Source of the DNA: Selenomonadaceae bacterium
GTDB taxonomy: Bacteria; Bacillota; Negativicutes; Selenomonadales; Selenomonadaceae
DNA: 64,000 nucleotides
Assembly (NCBI GenBank): GCA_017518105.1
Contig: JAFWWC010000007.1
Location: 62,001 to 126,000, forward strand
Direction of reading: 5' to 3'
A program made the translations under genes and the position numbers. Below the pieces are notes generated by a model. It ran no database searches. It had not been told where the DNA came from and saw nothing but the letters and a program-made list of their open reading frames with translations. Below, in pieces: positions 32,334 to 39,975 of the stretch (position 1 is the first letter of the stretch; each line of letters begins with the position of its first letter).

Positions 32334-32744
32334 CTATAATCCAATCACTTTTTCAACGGTGAGGTCGCCAAAGTGTTCCTCGTCTACCAAGTCAGTAAAA
32401 TTGATTTGCGTAATAGCGGTAGTCAAGTATTTCGCCAACGTACGTATCTGGAACGGATTGAGCTTTAAATGGACAGATGTATTTGATCGAGAAGTTCGAT
32501 AGCTTCACTCTACATTTTCGCGTAGTAGCGGAAAGGAATTTTAAGACGGGCGACGATTTGTTGATGGAGCGTTTTTCTTCACTGTAAAGCTGAACGATTT
32601 TCCTTCGAGCGATAAGTGAAGCGTCGAGCCGTAACTATTTGATTTCACTTCCAGCGAGAGCGTATCAGCAATAAAATTTTGCCGATTGAATCTTTGCCGC
32701 TGAAGTTCCCTGCCAAGCTCCAGCAATGTCCGTCCTTGCTTCAA
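32334..32744 (-). pseudogene. Broken gene, perhaps DUF932-like (phage/plasmid type)
   Basis: A GGAGG at 32,753-32,757 precedes a TTG start and MKQGRTLLELGRELQRQRFN. The frame is good to FSFTVKK, then slips at a run of five A; in the next frame TLHQQIVARLKIPFRYYAKM is clearly protein-like, but a TAG follows directly, then SEAIELLDQIHLS and another stop. A third frame (LKLNPFQIRTLAKYL ... VEKVIGL) reaches a stop at 32,334. The segment RLKIPFRYY reminds me of phage/plasmid DUF932 proteins, weakly. At least two frameshifts and one stop codon argue for a decayed gene. The 198-codon frame that spans it is a chimera of this and the neighbouring remnant. Confidence 0.6.
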
Positions 32745-32817
32745 AGTTATATCCTCCAATTTAAATGAACAACAACCATAAAACAAAAAAAACACAGGCG
32801 CATTGAGCATTTGTGCC

Positions 32818-33204
32818 TTATCCATCGATAATCTCGCCGATAAGCTTTTCCGTCTGGTTGAAGAGCGCGGAGAGTTTTTCGCTTTTAGTTTCTCGTTGGT
32901 CGTCATTGATTCGACGGCTTTAATTTTCTCGTCGAAGGCGGCTACAATCGGGTTGATGTTCTGCGTAATTAAAGTTCGGACGTTGTTTAGGAGGTTGCGT
33001 CCAGTGTCCTCAGCTAGGTCGTTAAAGCCCGTCATAACTTCTTGGCATTTTTGCCGCAGTGCTTTGACAAGTTCTTCCACCCTCTTGCCTTCGTGCCAAA
33101 GCATAAACAAGGAAAACACTGCCGCCGCACCCGCCATGAATCCGCCGAAGATTTTGGAGTCGTTTCCCGTGAAGGCTTTCGAGATTCGATTTCGCGCTCA
33201 ATAG
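32818..33204 (-). pseudogene. Broken gene for a small membrane/coiled-coil protein
   Basis: A segment KIFGGFMAGAAAVFSLFMLW (putative membrane helix) leads into helical RVEELVKALRQKCQEVMTGF and ITQNINPIVAAFDEKIKAV. Near 32,880 the sense frame changes: the next frame reads SEKLSALFNQTEKLIGEIID and stops at 32,818. No good start is in frame; a TTG with GAGGTGG upstream near 33,211 is in another frame. So at least two frameshifts are needed to restore a gene. Family not recognised. Bases 33,241-33,294 hold nothing I can identify. Confidence 0.5.
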
Positions 33205-33294
33205 AACTGCTCAATACAACCACCTCGTTTAAAAAACTAAGTGTATCAAAGATTCTCTAGAGCGATTGTACCGTCAGAACACGAGAAAAGCTTT

Positions 33295-33329
33295 TACAAA
33301 ATCAAAAGCCATTCGGATAACGAATGGCT
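33295..33329 (-). terminator. Rho-independent terminator after the DUF362 gene
   Basis: Minus strand AGCCATTCG, loop TTATC, CGAATGGCT: a perfect 9-bp stem followed by TTTGATTTT. It lies 25 bases after the DUF362 stop. Confidence 0.75.
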
Positions 33330-33353
33330 CCACAAAATAAATATCGAACTGCC

Positions 33354-34415
33354 TCAATCGACGCAAATCAATTCGTATTGCGGATTGCCCATTTTATGTT
33401 CTGCCATGGCGGAGAGCTGGCGCAGTCCGTGACGGGACTCGATACGCTCTCTTAAGTCTGCACTGTCGGGAGCCGTATAAACGAAGTCGCAACTCGCTTG
33501 GTCTATCGCTAAGATGTCATTCGACGCAAGAATTCCAATGTCCGCCATCGTCGGTTCGGCGGCAGAAGTCCCCGCGCAGTCACAGTCGACACTTAACCGC
33601 CGCATAACGTTTAGGAAGACAATTCGCTTGCCGAAGTAGTCGCAGGTCGCCTTGCCGCTGTCAGCCATGCGCTCCATAAACTCTTCCTTAAGAGGCATGT
33701 TCACACCGTCAAACCAGTAAGAACCGGGCGGCGGCATCTCAGTACGCTTGTAGCCGTGCACTTGAACTTTGCCGACTTGCCCGCTTGCCATGCCGATTGC
33801 GATATTCTTCAGACTGCCGCCAAAGCCGCCCATTGCATGTCCTTTGAAGTGCGTTAGAACGACGACCGAATCATAATCGACAAGAGTTTTGCCCATCGTC
33901 ACTTCCTGCAGATGAAAGCCGCCGTGCACGGGCAGATTAACTCCGCCGTCCTCGTCCATGATGTCCACGGGGCAAAAGTCCCAGCCGTTTGTCCGCAAAG
34001 TTTCGAGATGACCTGCCGTGGTGTAGCGTGCGCCGTTGTAAAGCGTGTTCGTCTCGATGATGTTGCTGTTAGGAACTTGCGCCTGAAATTGACGAACCCA
34101 ATCCCGCGGCAAAATGTTCGGTCCGTGCGGCTCGCCCGTGTGAAGCTTGATTCCAACCTTGCCGATGATGTTTTCATTGACCATGTTGTAAAGCTTGATG
34201 AGATGCGGCGCGTCGATTTTGTCTGTGAAATAAACCTTAGCCGCCGTGCCCGTGTACTTCATGCCCGTGACGTTTTTGCTACCGACGACTGGAGCCGCCT
34301 TGAGCTTGAGAATTTTTTTAGCTGCCTCGGCGGTTTGCGTCGTCAGTTGTCCAACTGCCGCGCCCAGTGCCGCCACGCCTGCCATTTTAAAAAGGTCTCT
34401 CCGTGTAATATCCAT
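33354..34415 (-). CDS. DUF362-domain protein with Tat-type signal
   Basis: 353 residues. The N-terminus MDITRRDLFKMAGVAALGAA fits a twin-arginine signal (TRRDLFK plus a short hydrophobic stretch), so export in folded form with a cofactor is likely. The body matches DUF362 proteins: GKVGIKLHTGEPHGPNILP, VVLTHFKGHAMGGFGGSLKN and DILAIDQASCDFVY. Some family members carry ferredoxin clusters; here only scattered Cys (DCDCAG) are seen, not a CxxCxxC motif. ATG with GGAGG nearby. It is 21 bases after the lipoprotein flavodoxin gene, suggesting an extracytoplasmic redox pair. Precise reaction unknown. Confidence 0.85.
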   Translation of the reverse strand: MDITRRDLFKMAGVAALGAAVGQLTTQTAEAAKKILKLKAAPVVGSKNVTGMKYTGTAAKVYFTDKIDAPHLIKLYNMVNENIIGKVGIKLHTGEPHGPNILPRDWVRQFQAQVPNSNIIETNTLYNGARYTTAGHLETLRTNGWDFCPVDIMDEDGGVNLPVHGGFHLQEVTMGKTLVDYDSVVVLTHFKGHAMGGFGGSLKNIAIGMASGQVGKVQVHGYKRTEMPPPGSYWFDGVNMPLKEEFMERMADSGKATCDYFGKRIVFLNVMRRLSVDCDCAGTSAAEPTMADIGILASNDILAIDQASCDFVYTAPDSADLRERIESRHGLRQLSAMAEHKMGNPQYELICVD

Positions 34416-34436
34416 GATACTGCCTCCAAACTTAAT

Positions 34437-35090
34437 TCAATAGCCCAGTTGATTCAACCAAGCGTCAACGTTTTTTTGAACGTCAGGAAAATCATTTTGC
34501 GCACTCTTGCCGACAATCGCCAAGCCCGACAAAACTTTTGCGTTCAGGCAGGCGTCAGAAATCTCGCGTTCAGTGCCAGCTAAGCCGCTTCCGCCGTGCG
34601 TGCAAAACGGGATAATCGTCTTGCCGTTGAAGTCATTAGCCTCAAGGAAAGTCATCACCACTCGCGGCACGGCTCCCCACCAGATTGGATAACCAATAAA
34701 AATCGTGTCGTATTGTGCAAGATTGTCGATGTTAGCGGCAAAGGCGGGGCGGGCGTTCGATTCGAGTTCCTGCTTTGCAATCTCAGTGCAAGGCTCGTAA
34801 GCGTCGGGATAAGGCGTTGCGGGTTTAATCTCGAACATGTCCGCGCCAGTCTTCTTTGCTATGTATTCGGCGACGATTGCCGTGTTGCCCTTCGTGATAT
34901 TGCCCAAGCCGTATTCTTCACCCGTTCGCGAAAAGTACACGACGAGAATTTTTTTATCGGCAGATTGATTCGCAACGGATGCTTTGACTTCGGCAGGCTC
35001 GGAGGACGTTTTATCTTGAGAAACGACGCCGCACCCGCTCACCGTCAAAATCATCAGCAAGAGCAAAAAAAGTTTCTTTACATACTTCAT
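34437..35090 (-). CDS. Flavodoxin-family lipoprotein
   Basis: 217 residues. A lipoprotein signal (hydrophobic 7-17, lipobox LTVSGC, Cys near 20) is followed by a short disordered linker and a flavodoxin domain: KKILVVYFSRTGEEYGLGNI (FMN phosphate loop), YDTIFIGYPIWWGAVPRVV and PFCTHGGSGLAGTE. The fold normally carries FMN in the cytoplasm; anchoring outside the membrane is the notable feature. ATG follows AGGAGGT. A strong promoter lies 31 bases upstream. Likely electron carrier for the adjacent exported DUF362 protein, by inference from context. Confidence 0.9.
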   Translation of the reverse strand: MKYVKKLFLLLLMILTVSGCGVVSQDKTSSEPAEVKASVANQSADKKILVVYFSRTGEEYGLGNITKGNTAIVAEYIAKKTGADMFEIKPATPYPDAYEPCTEIAKQELESNARPAFAANIDNLAQYDTIFIGYPIWWGAVPRVVMTFLEANDFNGKTIIPFCTHGGSGLAGTEREISDACLNAKVLSGLAIVGKSAQNDFPDVQKNVDAWLNQLGY

Positions 35091-35120
35091 AACTGATACC
35101 TCCTGTTTGCTTTACGATTG

Positions 35121-35149
35121 ATTTTAATAGACTCGTCGGAGCTTGTCAA
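35121..35149 (-). promoter_or_regulatory. Promoter of the flavodoxin-DUF362 operon
   Basis: Minus strand TTGACA (35,144-35,149), 17-base spacer, TAAAAT (35,121-35,126). Near-consensus sigma-70 type, with a leader of about 25 bases. Confidence 0.75.
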
Positions 35150-35160
35150 AAAAGTTTTCG

Positions 35161-35189
35161 TTGCAAGGGGTTGACAAATGCGCTAAAAT
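35161..35189 (+). promoter_or_regulatory. Promoter of ilvD-murB
   Basis: TTGCAA (35,161-35,166), 17-base spacer, TAAAAT (35,184-35,189). It is divergent from, and 11 bases away from, the flavodoxin promoter, so one regulator could affect both. A TTGACA inside the spacer has no matching -10. Confidence 0.6.
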
Positions 35190-35207
35190 CTTCGCGAAAA
35201 TTTTCAA

Positions 35208-35246
35208 GGAGGAAACGTGAATATTTCCTCCAGCGGACGCGCCTGA
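35208..35246 (+). promoter_or_regulatory. Leader stem-loop with an 8-codon leader frame before ilvD
   Basis: GGAGGAAA and TTTCCTCC form a perfect 8-bp stem around CGTGAATA. The left arm is an ideal ribosome site for a GTG in the loop that starts a short frame (MNISSSGRA, stop at 35,246), so folding would hide this start. ilvD itself has its own TTGGAGGT site further down. The leader has a single Ile codon and no Leu/Val, so classic amino-acid attenuation is not supported. Confidence 0.4.
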
Positions 35247-35310
35247 GTCGTTGATAAAGTCGAAGCAGGTCGCCGCGCTCGAACGAGAATTATTTTTGGA
35301 GGTATAAATA

Positions 35311-36966
35311 ATGAGAAGCGACATAGTCAAAAAGGGTGCGACGCGTTGTGCACATAGAAGCTTATTCCACGCAAACGGCTACGGCACCGAGGAGTTGAGT
35401 CGTCCGTTAATCGGCGTGTGCAATTCTTTCAACGAGATTATCCCCGGTCATATGCATTTGAAGTCGATAACCGAGGCGGCGAAACTCGGGGTGGCGGCGG
35501 CAGGTGGAACGCCCATTGAGTTTCCGGCAATCGGCGTGTGCGACGGAATTGCTATGGGGCACACGGGCATGAAATATTCTTTGGCGAGCCGTGAGCTTAT
35601 CGCCGACTCAATCGAGGCAGTGACTATGGCTAGCGGATTCGACGGGCTGATTTTGATTCCGAACTGCGATAAGGTCGTTCCTGGTATGTTAATGGCGGCG
35701 GCAAGATTGAATATCCCAGCGGTAATCGTCAGCGGCGGACCGATGCTTGCGGGTCGATTCCACGGACGGGATATTTCTGTTAGTCAAGCGTTCGAGGCGG
35801 CGGGCAAGTTCGCGGCGGGCAAGATGACTTCAGAGGAGATGACTGACCTTGAGGCGCATGCGTGTCCTAGTTGCGGCTCGTGCGCGGGACTGTTCACGGC
35901 TAACACGATGAACTGTCTAAGCGAGGCTCTTGGCATGGCTTTACCCGGCAACGGGACGATTCCTGCGGCTTACACGGGCGATAGGTTTATCCTTGCCAAA
36001 CGCGCCGGAGCAGTCCTCATGAACCTTATCGAGAAAAATATTTGTCCGCGAGACATTTTGACCCGTGAAGCCTTCGAGAACGCAATAACGGTTGATATGG
36101 GCATTGGCGGTTCGTCGAATACAGTTCTTCACCTTACGGCGATTGCTAACGAGTGCGGCATTAAAATCCCCGCGACGCTCTTTGACGAAATCTCTGCTAG
36201 AACGCCTTACATAACTAAGCTTAGCCCTGCGGGAACTCATCACATGCAAGACCTAGACGAGGCGGGCGGCATTAATGCTGTTATGCACGAGCTTAGCCGC
36301 AAAAATCTTCTGCACCTAGACGCTTTGACGGTGACTGGCACGCTCGGCGACAGGATTAAGGACGCTACGATTGCTCGCGCCGATGTAATTCACACGGTGG
36401 ACAATCCCTATAGGGCGACGGGCGGCATTGCGATTCTTAAAGGCAACCTCTGCCCCGATTACGCAGTTGTTAAGGCGTCGGCTGTCAGTGAAGATATGCT
36501 CGTTTACAAGGGCGCGGCGAAATGCTACGACTCGGAGGAGGCGGCGATTAATGCGATTATGGCGGGCGACATTCACGACGGCGACGTTGTCGTTATCCGC
36601 TACGAAGGTCCTAAGGGCGGACCCGGTATGCAAGAGATGTTGAATCCCACGGCGGCGATTACGGGCGCGGGGCTCAAGGTCGGTTTGATTACGGACGGTC
36701 GGTTCAGCGGAGCCAGCCAAGGCGCGTGCATTGGTCACATTTCCCCCGAAGCTATGGAAGGCGGACCGATTGCCCTGATTCATGACGGCGACCAAATCTT
36801 TATTGACATTCCCAATCGTAAGCTTGAACTCGAAGTTTCAGACGCTGAACTTGCCGAACGCCGCGCACAATGGACGAAGCCCGAACCGAAGATTAAAACG
36901 GGGTATCTTGCCCGCTATGCTAAGCTTACGACTTCAGCCTCAACTGGAGCTGTTTTGAGGAGCTGA
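35311..36966 (+). CDS. ilvD: Dihydroxy-acid dehydratase
   Basis: Fe-S dehydratase of valine, isoleucine and pantothenate synthesis. The 551 residues are full length: [30 protein letters not shown] (cluster Cys), [19 protein letters not shown] (cluster Cys region), and [22 protein letters not shown] follows TTGGAGGT. Other ilv genes are not in the window. It is followed after four bases by murB, so the two are co-transcribed, an unusual pairing. Confidence 0.97.
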   Translation: MRSDIVKKGATRCAHRSLFHANGYGTEELSRPLIGVCNSFNEIIPGHMHLKSITEAAKLGVAAAGGTPIEFPAIGVCDGIAMGHTGMKYSLASRELIADSIEAVTMASGFDGLILIPNCDKVVPGMLMAAARLNIPAVIVSGGPMLAGRFHGRDISVSQAFEAAGKFAAGKMTSEEMTDLEAHACPSCGSCAGLFTANTMNCLSEALGMALPGNGTIPAAYTGDRFILAKRAGAVLMNLIEKNICPRDILTREAFENAITVDMGIGGSSNTVLHLTAIANECGIKIPATLFDEISARTPYITKLSPAGTHHMQDLDEAGGINAVMHELSRKNLLHLDALTVTGTLGDRIKDATIARADVIHTVDNPYRATGGIAILKGNLCPDYAVVKASAVSEDMLVYKGAAKCYDSEEAAINAIMAGDIHDGDVVVIRYEGPKGGPGMQEMLNPTAAITGAGLKVGLITDGRFSGASQGACIGHISPEAMEGGPIALIHDGDQIFIDIPNRKLELEVSDAELAERRAQWTKPEPKIKTGYLARYAKLTTSASTGAVLRS

Positions 36967-36970
36967 TTCA

Positions 36971-37891
36971 ATGCTTTGGGAAGAAACTTTTGGTTTTCAG
37001 CTTGAGAAATTTTTACGCAAGGAGCAATTCATCTTCCACGCACCGATGAGGGAGCACACGACGTTTAAAATCGGCGGCGAGGCGGACTTATTAATCTTCC
37101 CGTCAAGCGCGGAGGAAGTCTCAAGGGTTTTTAAGCTCGTCGAACTGTTCAGCTTGCCTTGCGTCATCCTCGGCAACGGCTCAAATGTTCTGGTTCGTGA
37201 TAAGGGGATTCGCGGCGTTGTCGTCAAGTTCACGGAAAAATTTTTCGGCGGTATGCGTTGCGAGGGTCAAAGGCTCATTGTGTGCGCGGGGGCTAAGCTA
37301 AGAGACGTTGCGACCTTCGCGGCGGACAATGGCTTAACTGGTCTGGAGTTCGCGTGCGGGATTCCTGGCAGTATCGGCGGAGCAATCTTCATGAACGCGG
37401 GAGCTTACGATGGCGAAATGAAAAACACCGTCGCGAGCGTCAAGGCAGTCAATCGCGACGGCGAGCTTGTCGAGTTCAGCGGCTCGGCTTTGGACTTGCA
37501 TTATCGGCACAGCATCTTTCAAGAGAACGGCTACGCGATTTGCGAAGTGGAATTGATTCTTCAGCGCGGCAACGTCGACGACATTAAAAATAAAATGGTC
37601 GACTTCACGGAGCGTCGCGAGAGCAAACAGCCGCTCGACTTGCCCAGCGCGGGTTCGACGTTCAAACGACCTAAAGGACATTTCGCGGGCACGCTGATTG
37701 ACAAGGCGGGCTTAAAGGGTTTGCGTATCGGCGGGGCTATGGTCTCGGAAAAACATGCGGGCTTCGTCGTCAACACTGGCAACGCTACGGCTCAAGACGT
37801 TTTAGCTTTGATTGAGGAGGTCAAGCGCAGAGTTTGCGAGGCTCACGGCGTCACACTCTCGCCCGAAGTCCGAATCATCGGAGAGGAATAG
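36971..37891 (+). CDS. murB: UDP-N-acetylenolpyruvoylglucosamine reductase
   Basis: FAD enzyme that reduces UDP-GlcNAc-enolpyruvate to UDP-MurNAc. It has 306 residues. FAD-binding motifs are TTFKIGGEADL, LGNGSNVLV and GLEFACGIPGSIGGAI; the substrate region is PSAGSTFKRP and the catalytic Glu lies in the last stretch (SPEVRIIGE). GAGGAG upstream of the ATG. Its last 17 bases overlap the convergent hypC end. The rest of the wall-precursor genes lie 4 kb downstream. Confidence 0.97.
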   Translation: MLWEETFGFQLEKFLRKEQFIFHAPMREHTTFKIGGEADLLIFPSSAEEVSRVFKLVELFSLPCVILGNGSNVLVRDKGIRGVVVKFTEKFFGGMRCEGQRLIVCAGAKLRDVATFAADNGLTGLEFACGIPGSIGGAIFMNAGAYDGEMKNTVASVKAVNRDGELVEFSGSALDLHYRHSIFQENGYAICEVELILQRGNVDDIKNKMVDFTERRESKQPLDLPSAGSTFKRPKGHFAGTLIDKAGLKGLRIGGAMVSEKHAGFVVNTGNATAQDVLALIEEVKRRVCEAHGVTLSPEVRIIGEE

Positions 37892-38120
37892 CAAGGACGG
37901 TTCGCGGGGCTCCGTTCATTTCAGCAACGAGGGCGTCGCGAATTTTTAATTCTTCCTCGTCGATTATCTGCATGGCAAATCCCGCGTGAATCAAAACGTA
38001 ATCGCCGACTTTGGCTTCGGGCAGGAGCATTAGACTTGCCTCGCGCTTGACGCCCAACCGCTCAACCGTCGCCAACTCGTTATCAATCTTTAAAACCTTC
38101 GCCGGAAAGGCTAAACACAT
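37875..38120 (-). CDS. hypC: HypC/HupF-family [NiFe]-hydrogenase maturation chaperone
   Basis: 81 residues starting MCLAFPAKVLKIDN. Cys2, which holds the Fe(CN)2CO moiety with HypD, is present, followed by the OB-fold pattern KVGDYVLIHAGFAMQIIDEE. I start at 38,120, preceded by GAGGTGA; a longer frame upstream would bury the essential N-terminal Cys. No hydrogenase or other hyp gene is near. It overlaps murB tail to tail and diverges from the RNase Z gene. Confidence 0.9.
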   Translation of the reverse strand: MCLAFPAKVLKIDNELATVERLGVKREASLMLLPEAKVGDYVLIHAGFAMQIIDEEELKIRDALVAEMNGAPRTVLAIPLR

Positions 38121-38176
38121 TTCAATCACCTCGCGCCAATCATACACCTTGCGTCAAGCTTTCGGAGGTGAACTTC

Positions 38177-39106
38177 ATGATAAGCATTACATTACTTGGA
38201 ACGGCGGCACTCGTCCCCATTCCCGAACGAGCACTAACAGCGGCATTTTTGACTTGCGGCGGACACTCAATACTTTTCGACTGCGGAGAAGGAACTCAAT
38301 CAGCGGCAGTAAAAGCGGGCGTCAGTCTCATGAAGACGGACCTAATCGCCTTGACGCATTATCACGGAGACCACATTCTCGGCTTGCCTGGGCTGTTAAA
38401 GACGATGTGGCGCATGGGGCGTACGGAGCCGCTTTACATTACAGGATCCGAAGGACTATGGCAAAAGGCAATGGAACCTATCTTGCGTTTGACGGGGCGA
38501 ACAGCTTACCCGATAGAGTTGTTTGAACTTCCCGCAGAGGGATTGCAACTGTGTAGACTGATTCGCGGTTGGGCGTCGGCGGCTAGATTGACTGCTTTTA
38601 AGACGGTGCACAAAGTGCCGAGCCAAGGATATTGCTTCACGTTGGAGCTTGCAGGAAAATTTCTGCCGCAAAAAGCTAAGGCTTTGGGCGTCCCCGTGAA
38701 TCAATGGAGCCGCCTGCAAAACGGGCAGAGCGTTCCACTCGGCGACAACATCATTTTGCCTGAATAAGTCCTCGGCGAGCCGCGTAAAGGTTTAAAGTTC
38801 GTCTTCACAGGCGATACTGAGCTTTGCGATAGTCTGATTGCCGCGGCGCAAGGTGCGGATTTGATGATTTGCGATGCGACTTACGGCGACGATACGCAAG
38901 TTCAACACTCGACCGACTACAGCCACATGACTTTTGCTCAAGCGGCAACGGTCGCCGCCAAAGCCAACGTCAAACGCCTCTGGCTTGCTCACTTCTCCCA
39001 AAGGATTACAGACCCCCAAGACTATCTGCCCAATGCAACTGCCATCTTCGCGAACACGATTTGCGGGCAAGACGGCATGAGTACGACTTTGCACTTTGAA
39101 AACTAG
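38177..39106 (+). pseudogene. rnz: Ribonuclease Z with an in-frame TAA
   Basis: tRNA 3'-endonuclease of the metallo-beta-lactamase fold. The ATG at 38,177 is eight bases after GGAGG. The first 196 codons include SILFDCGEGTQ and the metal motif LTHYHGDHILGLPG. Codon 197 is TAA (38,765-38,767), where homologues continue PE-x-VLG. The same frame then resumes with VLGEPRKGLKFVFTGDT, ICDATYGDD and LWLAHFSQRI and ends at 39,104-39,106, giving the normal ~310 codons. The truncated product would lack the distal metal ligands, so it should be inactive unless read through. RNase Z is usually needed where tRNA genes lack encoded CCA, so a sequence error or a second copy elsewhere is possible. Confidence 0.88.
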
Positions 39107-39113
39107 CTCGCCC

Positions 39114-39728
39114 CTATTCCACGTCCAAATAAGATTTTCTGTGATAGGCGTCTCTAATGATTTTGGACGTCACATTGAATTTTCTAGCGAATGCTTTAAA
39201 GCCAAGTCGCGGGTCGCCTGGAATACAATCGCGGCGGATTTCACGAACCTGCTCAGCGGTAAATTTTGCTCTGAAATGTTCGCAACCGCTTTTACGGAGG
39301 CCGTTGTCGAAAGCGTGCCGTATGTTTTCTTCGGGCGTCATCCACTCAAGATTTTCAACGCGATTATCGGCTTTATCGCCAGAAATATGATTGACCTGCG
39401 ATTTGTTTTCGGGATTAGGAATGAAGGCTTTGGCAACGAGCACATGAACAAAACGATTTTTCTTATCGAAATCTTTACAAAGAACAACGCGAAAGTAACC
39501 TCCGATACCAACATTCGCCTTAAGAATTCTTACCTTGCCTTTTCTAAAGCTCTTAACCCTGCCGAAATTGCTAACTTGATAAAGTCCCTCGTAACCGACA
39601 ACATCGTGCCAGATTTCATTGGGCAAATCATCGTAGCTTATCTCTTCAAACAAAACATGCAATGCGGTTTGTTCGAGCGGGCTGAGCCTTGCCGCCAGCA
39701 AAATCTTCTTAGCTTCGTTGACTGTCAT
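39114..39728 (-). CDS. NUMOD4-HNH homing-type endonuclease
   Basis: 204 residues from the ATG at 39,728 (AAGGAGCG upstream). An N-terminal NUMOD4 motif (IWHDVVGYEGLYQVSNFGRV) is followed by an HNH_3 domain (RFVHVLVAKAFIPNPE, QVNHISGDKADNRVENLEWM), and a C-terminal helical segment with FKAFARKFNVTSKIIRDAY that may bind DNA. Such proteins are free-standing homing endonucleases of phages and mobile introns. It lies antisense between the broken RNase Z gene (7 bases away) and pckA. No intron is visible. Recent acquisition is likely but not proven. Confidence 0.9.
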   Translation of the reverse strand: MTVNEAKKILLAARLSPLEQTALHVLFEEISYDDLPNEIWHDVVGYEGLYQVSNFGRVKSFRKGKVRILKANVGIGGYFRVVLCKDFDKKNRFVHVLVAKAFIPNPENKSQVNHISGDKADNRVENLEWMTPEENIRHAFDNGLRKSGCEHFRAKFTAEQVREIRRDCIPGDPRLGFKAFARKFNVTSKIIRDAYHRKSYLDVE

Positions 39729-39828
39729 GATAACTCGCTCCTTTAACTTTACAAATGCCGCTGGAACGCTTACAATAGCGAAAATCTTTTGGCTCACGCC
39801 CCGATGTGTTGAGAATTTTATCGAAATC

Positions 39829-39857
39829 AGCTTAGCACAAATGGCGGCGCGGGTCAA
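39829..39857 (-). promoter_or_regulatory. Possible promoter of the HNH gene
   Basis: Minus strand TTGACC (39,852-39,857), 17-base spacer ending TGC, TAAGCT (39,829-39,834). The -10 is weak but has the extended TG. Confidence 0.35.
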
Positions 39858-39883
39858 TTTTATTTTGCGAAGATAAAACCTTC

Positions 39884-39918
39884 AGCCTGTGCGGACAATC
39901 AGCGCGGGCTTTTTGTTT
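39884..39918 (+). terminator. Rho-independent terminator upstream of pckA
   Basis: AGCCTGTGC, loop of nine, GCGCGGGCT (two G-U pairs), then TTTTG. It acts on the plus strand, but the nearest plus-strand gene upstream is RNase Z, 780 bases away with the HNH gene between. It may be the original RNase Z terminator, or end an unseen transcript. Bases 39,729-39,975 contain no gene. Confidence 0.6.
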
Positions 39919-39945
39919 GACATTTACAAATCAAACGTTTATCAT
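39917..39945 (+). promoter_or_regulatory. Promoter of pckA
   Basis: TTGACA (39,917-39,922), 17-base spacer, TATCAT (39,940-39,945). Starts inside the T-run of the preceding terminator. The pckA start is 30 bases downstream with GGGAGGT. Confidence 0.75.
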
Positions 39946-39975
39946 TAACGAAATAAATTTTGGGAGGTAGAAATT

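Noticed and set aside
32541..33137. Single 198-residue gene on the minus strand
   Set aside because: Its two halves belong to different remnants: the first loses its natural frame near 32,880 and the second has its own ribosome site at 32,753-32,757.
32803..33204. 133-codon plus-strand frame
   Set aside because: It is antisense to protein-like minus-strand pieces and has no recognisable motif or ribosome site.
35190..35310. T-box or Leu/Val/Ile attenuator before ilvD
   Set aside because: No T-box sequence, no run of branched-chain codons in the short frame, and no terminator hairpin with a T-run.
35124..35330. 68-codon minus-strand frame over the ilvD leader
   Set aside because: No ribosome site, and it overlaps two promoters and the ilvD start.
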